From NCBI GenBank assembly GCA_026120185.1, contig JANUWF010002432.1, forward strand, positions 593,501-657,500: a stretch of 64,000 nt of DNA, in the 5' to 3' direction. Below are positions 46,154-59,403 of the stretch, in pieces; the stretch's first letter is position 1; each line of letters opens with the position of its first letter. The DNA comes from Voacanga thouarsii (taxonomy: Eukaryota; Streptophyta; Magnoliopsida; Gentianales; Apocynaceae). A model generated the notes under the pieces. It ran no database searches. It saw only the letters and a list, made by a program, of their open reading frames with translations, and was not told the origin of the DNA. The translations under genes were made by a program, and so were the position numbers.

Positions 46154-49100
46154 TGTAACACCCCGCTACCTAGGCCCGCCAGGGCCGGGGATGTCGCCCC
46201 GTCCAAAGGACAATGGGTCTTTATAACTAGGTCACACAAATAAAATTGCGGAATAAAAATAATACTTTAACTTAAAAATTTATTACAACCCAAAGAAAAC
46301 ATCAAGAATAAATCCATGAATTCCCAAAACAAAACCATAAATAAAATTATCCACTCTTGTCTCCCCAAAGCAATACATAGAATTAAATGACAACAATCTC
46401 TTCCAAGGCAGATACTACTAGCTACTCATCCCCACAGCAGGATCGACCTGAAATCATGGGAAAAAGGTGATGAGACAGAAATCTCAGTAAGTCCGTGTGT
46501 GCTTTAGGTGTTTAGTGAAAGCAGTTCATGGATGTAAAGTGCGAAATCTTTATAAGAGAAATATTGGCAAGTAATAAACATTAGTCAAAAGCAAGAATGG
46601 CGTTTTAGCTATTCCAGCCATACATGATCAACAAAATCAGCCACTCACAAGAAAGGATTATGGGTTACCACACGTTGGGCCCCACAACCGGATGGTCAGT
46701 ATGCCACACTTTGTGCATACCGCCGGTCAGAATGCCACACTTTGTGTAGACTGACAAAAGTAGGTGATCGGCCTACTGGGTAAGATACTCCTCCTTCTCT
46801 ATACCCGAACAACAACCGGGTGTCCATTCCGGTAAAACACAGTCACTTGACTAAAAAGAACACTGCTAGCTTGGACCGGCATGACCCACTGGACTGATGT
46901 CCTATCCGGGAAGGACTCACCCCTCAGAGGTGGCCACCTGCTGAGAGACTTACCCTAACCCCTCAAGGACTAGTCCTAGTAGTCCACCCTTATTGAGTAC
47001 TCAACGACGTTTCCCACTTGGGATAAAATGAACAAAACATTGTTCCACATGAAAATGGCATTTTGGGGGTTTCCAAAATCCTAGTAAAAATCAGCTTTAG
47101 AAAGAGTTTTGGTTTGGCAAATCTGCTCCTTATCTTTTAAATAATTCAAATGCTTGAAATAAGAGAGAGTTCAACCCTCAATTGCCTTTACATAAATGAG
47201 TGTCTATACACTCTACATTTGGCTTGCCATAAGAAAACATTTTGCATCAATCAGGTTTTATGCAGGGGCTTACCTGATTCTTACTCACAACAACAAGGTC
47301 TCCAACAGCTGACCTAACCCCACATGGGCAAATACAAATCACAATCAATTTCAAGCCACAATCCACTTCCTCAATTTTAAATTAACACAACTTACTACTA
47401 CTATGATCCTAGTGTCCCAAGCTTTAAGGTTAAACACTAAGTAAATAGGTTTAAGAGTTGAGCCTAGTGTGACATTTAAAATAATTAATGGTTTGGGAAA
47501 TAAATTTTAATAAGTTGCAAGCTTAAATCTTGCCAAGGAAAACTTAGAGTTTATTTGATCAAGAGTCCTAGGAAGTTTTAGGTAAAATAATGATTTATTA
47601 GCACTCTAGTTGTTAGAAAATAATTGATAGCTAAAATTAGTTGAAAATGAATTTAATGAATCTTGCTTGAAAAACAATAAATAAATTCTTAATGGGTTTT
47701 GATTAAAAGATGATATTTAAATTTGTAGTAATAAATATTTCACTAATCATAATTATTTCCAAAAAAATGCTTTAATTGATTTCATTATTTTAAATAATAT
47801 ATATATTATTTTTCTAGCAAAGCTATTATTTATTTGACTAAAATATCCTTATTATTTATAATAGTCCAAATCTACCCTTCCTAGGGTTTTTTTCGAAAAT
47901 ACAAAAGAAACATTATTTTATTGAATATTTTATTCAAGAAGTAAAATTAGTTTTGGGACAACTAGATCATGATTCAAATTCCTATGGCTAACCACAATCA
48001 AGAACATATGCAATCCTTCCATTCATCAAATCGACCAAATCTTTCACATAAGCATAGATCTAAATTTATTAAGACATGATCTAACCTCTACTAGCATAAA
48101 TATGATCATGGCTTCAATAACCTAACATGCATATAAACTCTATTCCCTAAAGGTGACATAATTTCTAACATGCTTTACCTCAAATACTTCATGCATCAAA
48201 CCTCAAATCATCACACAATCAATCAAGATAATCCTTCCATGCATAAATCTCATCCCCTTCACAATCATACAAATGTTCATGCTTCAATCTCAACAATATA
48301 TATATATACTCGAATCCTATCACCATCCACCTACTATTAACATCATCCTAGAGACATAATTCTAGAGTTTAAAAGAAGGATTGAAGGTACTTACTTGATT
48401 GATGAATGCTTTGAACGAGTTAGAGTAGATCTCAACTCCTAGATGTCTAACTTTGTCCAAGGGAGATGGCAAGAGCATGATTATCGAAGAAGAAGTCATC
48501 TAGCCAAGGAATAGGAATTTCAGCCATGAGAGAGAGAGAGAGATCATTAGTATATTTATTCACATAGGTTTTTACTAGAGATCAAGTTTGGAGAAGATAA
48601 AGTTGATAGAGTAAATTTACCTTGAAGATGTTCTTGTCCTTCACAGAAATTTCTGGTTTTGATCCGAAGTAGCAAGATGATTTGAGGAGTTTGATGTTAA
48701 GGATGGTGTCGAAGGACTCACAGCAGTAAGTAGGTCAAATCTGGAGATTTTAATGAAGGTTTGAGGTGATTTGGAGGGGTATTAGGTGAAAGAAAGTAGT
48801 AGGTGTTCTTGGTGTAGTGTGTGTGTTCTTGGAGATTGAAGGGAATTGAGAGATTGTAGTGTAGCTGCCGAAAATTCTGAGGGAATTAGGCTGGCCGAAT
48901 TTCTGTAGGGTTTAGGGAGTTGTTTCTCTGATTTGGAAGGGAAAAGGAAAGGTTAGTTGTTACAATCCTTGAAGAATATTTTTAGGTAGTGAATTTGAAA
49001 ACTAAATATTTCTAGAATATCTTAATAATTGAAGAGCTTTGAAGGTCTCCTATAGCCGACTGGTTGAGCAGTTTTTCTAAGGAATTAAAGCTGGTTCAAG

Positions 49101-50484
49101 GTAGCTTAGGGTGGTCGAAACTAAGGTGCACAATGATGAAGAAGAAGTCTGGTCAATGGAGTGATATATTATAGAAGGTTGCTAAACAAAGATGGCTGGA
49201 ACTTTGAAAACCAATCAAGCAAAATTGTAAGGATTTGGTGGAGGGATTTTCGGGTAGCCATTGCTGGATTTCGTGCAGAAGCTTAAGGGGAACAATGGAG
49301 CTCTGTTACTGGAGGTTTAAGGAAAGTTTTTGCAGAATAAAGTTGGTATTCCGGCTGGGAGAGAAATAGGAAACAAGGCTGGAAAATTTCCTGCACAGTT
49401 TTTTCGCTAAACAGTAATTTCTGGACAGATTTTCGACTGCCATTCCCAGCCACTTACAGAGAGTTTGAAGGGAAACTTCAGGGGTTTTCAAGGCTGGTTT
49501 CCAGCCTTCTTCATAGAGGAAAAACATGGCTAAGGTACTGAACAAAATCTGGAAAAAAAACAGCTTGGTTTTGGACTCTCAAAGCTGTATTTGTGCAGGA
49601 ATTTTTCTTACTTTTGCTCCAGCTTTAAGCAGTCCGAAAATGGCTAAGAATTTCATATTACAAACTGATCCTAAAGACCATTTTTTTGGCAGCATTTGAG
49701 AGGGAATGCTAGCTAAGAAACTCGATATTTTGAAGGCACCACAAGTTGGAAAATTTTCAGCTCATTCCAATAAAGAAGATGAGCTAGCTAGAGAGAATTT
49801 TTAGCAACCTCACTAGAGGGATTTTTTTTTTCCTCTTGGAACTTCCCACAACTCTTCCACATTTTCAGATCATAAGAAGTCTTTTACTAAGACATTTTAA
49901 TCCTATAAGACCTCAGCACTTTTCTGGAATTTCCGGAAAGAAGATGGCTAGAACATCTTGATTAAACTAAGGAGTTGATAATTAAGAAAAAATCAAAGAT
50001 CAAGGGAAAATGAATTCCCTTTAAGAAATTCGAGTAGAGCAAGGGAGTGAAATGAGGTTACTCCTAACATGTCTCTCTCTTAGGACATCATCCCTACCTT
50101 CCCCTAAGCTCATAAGGCTGAAACTATTTCCTCTCAAGCAAAAATAAAATTTAATCAAGCTTAAGCTTCTATGATGGAATTTGAACCCTAAACTCCCATA
50201 ATTAATTCTAAAGCTCTAACCACTAAACCACATCAACTCTTGTTGATACTTTCACTAGAAAAATTATTTTCTATTCCATCCACAAGCTATTTTCCTATTT
50301 TTACCTCGGGAAAAAATTACCATTTTGCTCCTCTCACACAATACTCATCAACAAGACTTCCGGACAATAAAACTCAAATCCAAAGCACATAAAAATCATA
50401 TAGAAATATATTTAATCATGAAATAAAATATGATATGCATCCTAACCCCATTACTCTAAGGTTGGTTTTGACTGGAGTTTCACA
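46154..50484 (-). repeat. Giant solo LTR, chromovirus-like (family B, copy 1)
   Basis: This 4331-base LTR has plus-strand ends TGTAACACCCCG and GAGTTTCACA, and a perfect TSD CTATA (46149-46153 and 50485-50489). The minus-strand terminus GCGGGGTGTTACA is the typical 3' LTR end of plant gypsy chromoviruses of the Tekay/Del type, which sets the orientation. There is no internal region. It matches 52349-56540 in inverted orientation over most of its length. It contains a (GA)n run (about 48527-48543) and a tRNA-like segment (50167-50237). The frame 49306-49545 has no known domain. Confidence 0.85.
50167..50237 (-). other. tRNA-like segment inside family B LTR (copy 1)
   Basis: The minus strand reads '..gtggtttagtggttagagc...', then 31 bases on 'gggttcaaattcc', resembling the A box and B box of a tRNA or tRNA-derived SINE at about the right spacing. 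The stems are poor, so it is not a functional tRNA. The same segment occurs in copy 2. Confidence 0.45.
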
Positions 50485-52188
50485 CTATATCAAATATAAA
50501 ATGAAATCTATACAACAAGATCACTCGTTTGAAGTTAAATGGTTCAAAAGAAGGAAGGAAAAATTGATTACCTCAAAATCACAGCCATTAAAATTTTCTT
50601 CCACACGAATCTTCTTCGAAAGTTAATCAAATGGAGTTGCAAAAATTCTAAGAATAAGAATTTCTCTAATCGTATCTACACGAAGAATGCACTTAAGAAC
50701 GTCGCTCAAAACCAATGCTAGTAGGTTTTAATTTGGCGGCATTAGGGATTTATTTATTATGGAGAATAATAAGATTTCTGAATGATTTCTAAAATTATGA
50801 AGAAAAAGCTATGGTGTATATATGTATATTGAAGCGGCAACTTTCCCACATGAATAAATCCTCACAGAACCAATTCTCTGGTTATATGTATCCATTGTAC
50901 AAAACCCTTTTCTTAATAGGTTTGGTCTTGCAAATTGCAATTAAGCCCTGAAACTTTATATAATAATAATTTCACCCAAACCATTATAACGCTTTATAAT
51001 TATCCCACAATAATTATTTCTTCTCACACATTAACCCCATAATATTATCAAATAATATCTTGAGTATCAATTCCTCTATTGTGTATGACCTATTATATTT
51101 TCGAGTCTATTGGTAGTAAAATATGAATTAATTCTAATAACTATATAATTAATAATCTTTAATAATTAGAATTAACATATTAATTCTAATTAGAATTAAT
51201 TTATTAATTAATAAATCTATATTTTGCATATCATTAGTGGCATCTAACAATGCTTCATGACCACCCAAAAGTTTAGAAAGTCAAGTGACTTAATATAATT
51301 CTTTAAATAGTAAAATATCAGTGCAATAAACTCATTTCATCATACTGTATCTCATTCGATTTAGAGTATGAAATTAGAGCCAACTTATTCTAAAATATAA
51401 TTAACTCTAATCCAAATTTATTAGTACTTATTCCGGAGTTCATTACTATGTGTATCATTTGGAATAATTTTCAACGCATAGTTATCTTGGCCAAGGACTT
51501 TTTGAGTAATGATTCCCTAAAAGTGGCTGTGAGATATACGCTCTTGTCATGAGATATACGCTCTTGCTATTAGGAGTGATGAATCATTTCTTGACCCTCT
51601 CAACTATTTTCATTTACTTTACATTGTACTCAATATCCATCCTATAGGCGGTCCTTGATAAGACTCCAAAGATTAGAATCAAAGTATAATGCTCAACAAA
51701 CAAAGTACATTAGAGATCCCAAGTGTAAAGATACTTGTACATTTGCTATAATGAGATTTTACCACTGGTACTAAATAGTTATTCATGTAATTATCTTATA
51801 TCTAGTTTATCTACTGTACTTGTTCATATTACAAGCATCCATATGTTAAGTTTGAGTATCACAATACTTACGGATATAAGAATTACCGCTTGATCTAATC
51901 AAGAAGTATAATGCGTGCTAATCTTTGCGCATTAATAATGTCCTATTTCATTAATACTATAATTCAGGATATTTTAAGCACAAGTACTACATAGTGTAGT
52001 AGGAATCTCACATCATGATTTCTGTCATGATTTTCTTTACACTGTACATTATGCTAGGGACTTTATTTATCAGTTTTAAGCACATGCATATTTGAAAGAA
52101 GGAAACTGAAAGATAATGAGTGCCTTTATTAGATAAATGTGCAAATTACATTGTGTAAATAAATTAGTTCTAGGGCAAAACTCTAATA

Positions 52189-52348
52189 GTTGAACTATGG
52201 CATCAAAAATTGGGACATGTTAATCACCATCAATTGGAACTTCTAAGTTTAATAGGAGATGTTAGTGGTTTGCCTAGACTTACTAAAATTAGCAAGAGCA
52301 TATATGATGCATGTCAGAGTAGCAAATAAATCAAAGCATCGCATGCAG
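52189..52348 (+). pseudogene. pol of the SIRE-type element, GAG-pre-integrase segment
   Basis: It encodes ELWHQKLGHVNHHQLELL and, further on, IYDACQSSKQ. This is the zinc-binding N-terminus of integrase, with both histidines present and the second cysteine changed to serine. It ends at the TSD TGCAG (52344-52348), where the second giant LTR is inserted. The core resumes at 56541. Confidence 0.85.
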
Positions 52349-52596
52349 TGTGAAACCCCAGTCAAGACCAACCTTAGAGTAAGGGGGTTGGGATGCATAT
52401 CATGCTTTATTTCATGATTAAATATGCTTTCATATGATTTCTATGTGCTTTGAATTTGATTTTTATTATCTTGAAGTCTTGTTGGTGAGTGATGTGTGAG
52501 AGGGGCAAAATGGTAATTTTTGCCCGAGGTGAAAATAAGGAGATAGCTTGTGGATTGAATAGGAAATAATTTTTCTAGTAGAAATAGCAATAAGAG

Positions 52597-52668
52597 TTGT
52601 TGTGGTGTAGTGGTTAGAGCTTTGGAATTAATTCTTGAGGTCTTGGGTTCAAAGTCCATCATAGAAGC
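52597..52668 (+). other. tRNA-like segment inside family B LTR (copy 2)
   Basis: It contains 'tggtgtagtggttagagc' and, downstream, 'gggttcaaagtcc', similar to tRNA A and B boxes. It is the counterpart of 50167-50237 and lies about 250 bases inside the 5' end of the LTR. Confidence 0.45.
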
Positions 52669-54174
52669 TTTAGCTTGAGTAAATTTTATTTTGCTTGGGA
52701 AAGGATAGTTTTGGCCTTAAGGGCCTAGATTAATGTGGTGATGATGTTCTAGGAGAGACATGATGGAAGTAACCTCATTCCACTCCTTTTACTCTCCTCA
52801 AAATTCTTATAGGGAAAATCATTCTTCCTTGATCTTTAGTTTTTCTTAGTTTCAATTCATTGGTTTGATCAAGAGTTGTGAGGAATTTCAAGAGGAAAAT
52901 CCCTCTAGTGAGCTTGCTGAAATTTTCCTCTAGCTTAGTTCATCTTTCTTCATAGAATGAGCTGGAATTTTCCAGCTTGTTGTACCTTCAAATAGTTGAA
53001 ATTTTTAGCTAACATTTCCTCCCAAATGCTACCAGAAAAATGGTCTTTAGGATCAGTTTGAAACCTAAAATTTTTAATCCAATTTCGAGCTGCTCAAGCT
53101 GGAGCAAAACAGGAAAAATTCCTGTACGAAAATCAACTTTGAGAGCTCCAAACCAAGCTGTTTTCTCCCAGATTTTGTGCAGTACCTTAGCCATATTTTT
53201 CCTCCATAAAGAAGGCTAGAAACTAGCCTTGAATACCCCTGAAACCCCCCTTCCATCTCGCTGCAAAATGGATGGAAGTGGCAGACAAAAATTTGCCAGA
53301 AAATTCACTGTGCAGCGAAAATTCTGTGCAGATTTTCGTTCATCTTGTTTCCTATCTTTCTTCCAGCCAAAACACCAACCTTAATCTATCAAAACCTTCC
53401 TTAAACCTCCATCAACAGAGCTCCATTAATCCCCTTGAACTTCTGCACAAAATTCCATTAATGGCTGTCCAAAAATCTCTCAAACAAATCCCTGCAATTT
53501 AGCTTGATTGGTTTCCAAAATTTCAGCCATCTTATTTAGTAACCTTCCATAATATTTTGCTCAATGGACCAGACTTCTTCTTCATCATTGTACACCCTAC
53601 TTTCGGCCACCATAAGCCTCCATAAGTCAGCATTAATCCCACGAAATTCTGCTCAAACAATCAACCATGGCAGACTTCAAAGTTGTCCAAGCAATCAAGA
53701 TATTCTTAGGATATTTACTTTCCAAATTCACTTCCTAAAAATATTCTTCAAGGATTGTAACAACTAACCTTTCCTTTTCCCTCTCAAATCAGAGAAACAT
53801 CCTCCTAAACCCTACAGAATTTCGGCAGCCCTCATTCCATAGAAAATTCGGCAGCCACAACAACCATTCCTCTCGATTTTTCTTCAGCCATCAAGAACAC
53901 ACACTACACCAAGAACACCTACTCCTTCTCTACACCTAATACCCCTCCAAACCATCTCAAACCCTCACAAAAATCTCCAGATTGAGTCTACTCATTGCTG
54001 TGAATCCATCAACAACAATATTAACATCAAACTCCTCCAAACATCTTGCTACTTCGGATCAAAGCAGAAATTTCTAGACAAGAACATCTTCAAGGTAAAA
54101 TCACTCTATTAACATCAACCTCTTCAACTTGATCTCTAATGAAAACCTATATGAATGATCACACTAATGACTTC

Positions 54175-54187
54175 CTCTTCTTCTTCT

Positions 54188-54220
<33 letters not shown>
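54175..54220 (+). repeat. (CTT)n(CT)n microsatellite in family B LTR
   Basis: A pyrimidine-only run of about 46 bases, longer than the counterpart in copy 1 (about 48527-48543). Confidence 0.95.
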
Positions 54221-54224
<4 letters not shown>

Positions 54225-56540
54225 ACCGAAATTCCCCCTCTTGGCCGAATGGACTCTTCTTCCATGACCATGCTTTCGCCACCTTTCTTGAACAAGATTA
54301 GCCATCTAGGAGTTGGGATCTTCTCTAAACTCCTTCAAGTCATTCATCAATCAAGTAAGTACCTTCAATCCTCTTTTTAAAATTTTAGAATCATGTCTCT
54401 AGGATGATGTTGTGAGAAGATGATTGGCGATGGGATTGAGTATGTGATGTTGTCGATTGAAGCATGAGTATATGTATGATTGTGAAGGAGATGGGATTTA
54501 TGCATGGAAGGATTATTTTGGTGGATTGAATGATGAGTTGAGGCTTGATGCATGTCATGGGTAGTATTTTTGATGAAGCATGCTAGAGATTATGTCACCA
54601 TTGGTGAATAGGATTTATATGCATGATTAGATTATTGAAGCCATGATCATGTTTATGCTAGTAGAGGTTAAGTCATGTCTTAATAAATTTAGATATATGT
54701 CTATATACAAGATTTGGATGATTTGATGAGTTGAAGGATTGTGCATGTTAATGATTGTGGTTGGCCATAGAATCTTGATCATGATCTAGTGGTCCCTAAG
54801 CTAATTTTATTTCATGAATAAAATGTTTAATAATAATTTTTGCTAGAGAATTTCGAAAACCCTAGGAAGGGTAGATTTGGAATTATTATATATGTAAAGG
54901 ATATTTTGGTCAAATAAATAGTAATTTTTCTAAGAAATAAAATAAATAAATATTATTTAAAATAAAGAAATCAATTAAAGCCTTTATGAAAAAAAAAAGA
55001 TTTCTACTTAGTAAAATATTTACTAAAACAAAACCCTTAAGGATTTACTTATTATTTTCCAAGCAAAACTCATTAAGTTTATTCTCAATTAATTTTAGCT
55101 ATCAATTATTCTCTAACAATTGAGTTATTAATAAATCACTATTTTACCTAGTACCACCTATAACTCTTGATCAAATAAACTCTAAATTTTCCTTAACAAG
55201 ATTTAAACTTTCAACCTATTAGGATTCACTTCCCAAACCATTAATTATTTTAAATAACAAATTAAACTTAGCTTATAAACCTACTTATTTATTATTTTAC
55301 CTTAAAGCTTGGGACACTAGGATCATGGTAGTAGTGAATTGAGTTGATTTAAAATTAAGGAAGTGGATTGTGGCTTAAATCTGATTAAGATTTGTATTTG
55401 CCCATGTGGGGTTAGGTCATCTGTCCGAGACCTTGTTGTTGTGAGCAAGACTCAGGTAAGCTCCTGCATGAAACCTGTTTGATGCAAAATGTTTATTATG
55501 GCAAGCCAAGTGTAGAATGCATGGACACTCATTTATGTAAAGGCAATTGAGGATTATTTTCATTCTCATTCCAGACAAATAAATTATTTGTAAATCAAGG
55601 GGCGGTTTTACTCAAAACCTAAAATTCTTTCTAAAACCAGTTTTGCCCCAAACTTTGGAAAACCTTAATTGCCATTTTCAAGTGGAACTATGTTTTGTTC
55701 ATTTTTCTCAAGTGGGATAAGTTACGTTGAGTACTCAACAGGGGTAGACTGGTAGTACTAGTTTTGAAGAGTAAGAGTGAGTCTTCTGGCAGGAGGCCAC
55801 CTCCAGAAGATAAGCTCAACTTAGAGAAACGTCAATACTACTTAGTCAGACCGGTCCGAGCTAACAGTTTGTTTTATTTCAGTCAATTGACTGTGTTTTG
55901 CTGAAATGGACACCCGGTTGTTGTTTGGGTATAGAGAAGGAGGAGTATTTTACCCGGTAGGCCGATCACCTACCTTTTGTCAGTCTGCACAAAGTGTCGG
56001 CATTCTGACCGGTTATGGGGCCCAACATGTGGTAACCCATTATCCTTTCTTTCGAGTGGTTGATCTTATAAATTATGTATGGCTAGATAAGCCAAAACGC
56101 CACTCTTTCTGTTGACTAATGTTTGATGCTTGCCAATATTTCTCTTATAAAGGTTTTACACTTTGCATCCACGAACTGTTTTCACTAAACACCCATTGCA
56201 CACACGGACTTACTGAGATTTCTGTCTCATCACCTTTTATCATGATTTCAGGATGATCCTGCTGTGGGGATGAGTAGCTAGATTTTGCCAGCTCTGGAAG
56301 AATTTTTCTGACTATTATGTTATGTAATGTTTGGGAGACGAGAGTGGATGATTTTACTTATAGTTTTATTTTATTAATTTATGGATTCAGTTTTGAAGCA
56401 TTTTTGGGTTAATAAATTTTTAAGTTAAGTATTATTTTCTTTCAGCAATTTTATTTGTGTGACTTAATTATAAAGACCCCTTGTCCTTTAGACGGGGCGA
56501 CATCCCCGGCTCTGATGGGCCTAGGTAGCGGGGTGTTACA

Positions 56541-58975
56541 TGCAGAATTTCAACAAATTAACACAACATCAATTCTTGAATTTATTTACATGGATTTGTT
56601 TGGACCCACGCAAATAGAGAGTGTTTGTGGTAAAAAGTATGTGTTAGTATGTTTTGGTAATTTTTCAAGATTTACTTGGGTAAATTTTCTAAGATAGAAA
56701 TCAGATGCATCCGAGGCATCCCAGAGGATATTTATGGCAGTACAGACTCAGAAAGGTGCAAAGATAAAATGCATAAGAAGTGATCATAAGAAAGAGTTCG
56801 ACAATAACTTGTTCGTCGAACTTTATGCCAAGAATGGAATCCTCTAAGAATTTTCTTCACCGAAAACACTACAACATAATGGTGTAGTCGAAAGAAAGAA
56901 TAAAACCATTAAGGAAATTATTCGAGTCATGTTGAATGCCAAGGAATTGTCACATAAATAGTGAGAAGAGGCAGTAAACACAGAAATACACATTATCAAT
57001 TAAAGATACTTTAGGCCCCATACCAAGAAAATAGCCTATGAGATTTAGAATCGTCGAAAGCCACAATTGAGTTACTTACACGTTTTTGGGAGTAAGTGTT
57101 ATATTATGGATAATAGAGAATAGTTAGAAAAGTTTGACAAGAAAAGTGATGAAAGAATCTTTCTTGGGTACTCCAACAATAGTAGAGCCTTCCAATTATA
57201 CAATAAAAGAACACAAGTTGTTATGGAGTCAATCAATGTAGTTGTAAAAGGCATCTCTTCAGGAAGTGAAAAACGGAAGGAGTTTAAAGCAGATAATGAT
57301 GAGCCTGTGCAGACCACTGATAATATTATTTCAACAGATAAGCTTAATGATGTTCAACATGTTGAACTAGTCATAGGGCAAGGGGAATTTTAGCAAAAAG
57401 CACCATCATATAGAGTAAAGAAGTATCATCCAACTGACTTGATTATTGGCAATATAGATGAATCAAGAAGAACAAGGGATAGACCAAAAGTTGATTACAA
57501 AGAGATAGTAAGATATGCTTGTTATACATTAACCATCGAGCTGAAAAATGTCAAAGAAGCATTGACAGATGAACATCGGATTGTTGTTATGCAAGATGAA
57601 CTACAACAGTTTGAGAGAAATAATGTATGGGACTTGTATAGAGACCAAAGAATGTTAATGTTATCGGAACCAAGTGGATATTCTGAAATAAAACAGATGA
57701 GCTTGGGAACATAACAAGTAATAAAGCAATGCTTGTTATATAAGAATATACACAAGAGCACCTGTAACAAGGCTAGAATCAGTCAGACTATTGTTGGCAG
57801 TTGCTTATGCAAAGAATTTTGTTCTTCAACAAATGATATGAAGAGTGCATTTTTGAATAGGTTTTTACAACAAAAAGCCTTTATTGAACAACCCAAAGGG
57901 TTTGTCAATCCAGAATTTTTGGACTATGTGTTCAGACTGAAGAATGTACTCTATGGTCTAAAATAAGTACCAAGAGTATGATATGAAAGACTTATAAATT
58001 ATTTGTTCATAAGAGGTTATCAGCGAGGACAAGCTGACAAGATAATATTTGTTAGAAAACTTGGAAAGGATTTTCATGTTCGGCTCAACATTGAGATAGA
58101 TGTCAAAATATTTTGTTAAACTTATTCAAATTGAGTTTGAAATGAGTATGGTTGGTGAGTTAACCTTTTTTCTTGGTCTACAGATTAAACAAACAAAAGA
58201 CAACTTCTTTGTGTCACAGACAAAATATGCTAACAGTCCAATCAAAAAGTTCAACATAAATACAACAAAGGTAGTCAGAACACCTATAAGTAGTGCACAA
58301 AAGATGACAAAGGATGACAAAGGAAAAAAAGTAGATCAACACCTGTATAAAAGCATGATAAGTGGGTTGCTATATCTGATAGCTTGTCGTCCTGATATTA
58401 GTTATAGTATTAGTGTTTGTGCAAGATATCAAATGTGTCCTAAAGAATTACACTTAAAGGTAGTTAAGAGAATTCTGAAGTACGTGAGTTATAAGTCAGA
58501 ATATGGTATTTACTTCGGCAAGAATTTAAGTTTGCACTTGTTCGGATATAGTGATGCTGATTAGGCTGGAAATTGTGATGATCGTAAAAATACATCTGGA
58601 GGTTATTTTTATTTGGGAAACAATATTGTGTCATGGAATAGTAAGAAACAAAATTGCATATCACTATCTACAACATAAGCAGAATATATTGCAGCGGGTA
58701 GTTGTTGTACTTAGCTGTTATGGATAAAACAGATGTTGGAAAATTATAATGTCTTTCAACAAGAATTAGTTATCTACTGTGACAATACAAATGCTATTGA
58801 TATTTCAAAGAACCCAGTCCTACATATCAGAATAAAGCATATTAACATCATATATCACCTCATCAAAAATCTTGTAGAACAACGGGTTGTGAAGATAGAA
58901 TATGTGAACACTCAAAAACAACTTGCTGACATCTTCACCAAGCCTCTTGATGCTACAGGGTTTGAAGAATTATGA
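56541..58975 (+). pseudogene. pol of the SIRE-type element: integrase core, reverse transcriptase, RNase H
   Basis: The integrase core has YMDLFGPTQIES, then IRSDHKKEFD and QHNGVVERKN, so the three acidic residues are present although a stop lies before the third. Reverse transcriptase (about 57410-58500) has a partial NDMKSAFLNRFL. The YVDD box is lost: the stretch reads RLNIEIDVKIF. RNase H (58530-58975) has YSDAD, SLSTT followed by a stop, AEYIAAGSC, YCDNTNAIDISKNP and LADIFTKPL, and ends at a TGA at 58975. Stops and two or more frameshifts separate the pieces. Confidence 0.88.
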
Positions 58976-59403
58976 AAAGCATTGGAGGTTTGTTCACCTT
59001 GACACGAAAAGCTTCTATGTCAAATTACATCTATAAATATATATTTATTCTTTAATTTTAAACAAAAGGAAAATTTTTATTTTCACTATTTTGGATACGG
59101 ATGAAGATATATTACAGGCATGCAAAAGTCGTGACATGACTACAACTCTGCAAAAAGAGGCACTTGCACTAATTAGATGTCATAAAAGGTCTCGCCCTTT
59201 TCAGAACCCTCACATCAACATTAAGGCGGTGACAGGAATACAAATTTTGTAAGATTTCAAGAAAGGTCAAATCTTTTCATGAATAGTCATGCCTGATTCT
59301 CTATTCATTCTACAAAAGGTAAACACATTATTTCAACCGTTGCGATATACATTTCTCCGATGACTGCTAACTATAATGAATGGCATAGAAACCACAAAGA
59401 AGA
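58976..59403 (+). other. Spacer between pol and the third frame of the SIRE-type element
   Basis: It contains short AT-rich non-coding sequence, with several ATGs near 59359-59378 that may have started the third frame. The true start is unclear because neighbouring frames are shifted. Confidence 0.5.

Larger units (their letters stand above)
46131..52188 (-). repeat. Solo LTR of Ty1/copia family C (copy 2), itself interrupted
   Basis: Its own sequence is 46131-46153 plus 50490-52188, about 1.7 kb, with blocks shared with 3401-5250 such as 'catgaccaccca', 'cttggccaag.acttt' and 'atcatgatttctgtcatgatt'. The flanks ATTGA (46126-46130) and GTTGA (52189-52193) form a TSD with one mismatch, and removal rejoins the SIRE pol. 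On the minus strand it begins TATTAGAGTTTTGCCCTAGA (ancestral TGTTAG) and ends CCAACA. A 4.3-kb LTR of another family sits 23 bases from its end. Confidence 0.82.
52349..56540 (+). repeat. Giant solo LTR, chromovirus-like (family B, copy 2)
   Basis: 4192 bases, from TGTGAAACCCC to GCGGGGTGTTACA, with a perfect TSD TGCAG (52344-52348 and 56541-56545). An AATAAA-type signal at about 56411 lies near the 3' end. It is the reverse-complement partner of 46154-50484. Open frames inside (53272-53502, 53564-53767, 55906-56115) have no recognised domain and I treat them as LTR sequence. Splice-like sites (a 'caagtaagt' donor near 54352 and a 'tttcag' acceptor near 56246) are visible but unproven. Confidence 0.85.

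Noticed and set aside
52597..52668. Functional tRNA gene
   Set aside because: A- and B-box-like words are present, but the acceptor and anticodon stems do not pair well. It is kept only as a tRNA-like segment.
46154..56540. A single DNA transposon with more than 4-kb terminal inverted repeats (TGTAACACCCCGC ... GCGGGGTGTTACA)
   Set aside because: Each arm has its own five-base duplication (CTATA and TGCAG), and both end TG...CA. A copia LTR remnant and SIRE integrase sequence lie between them, so they are two independent solo LTRs.
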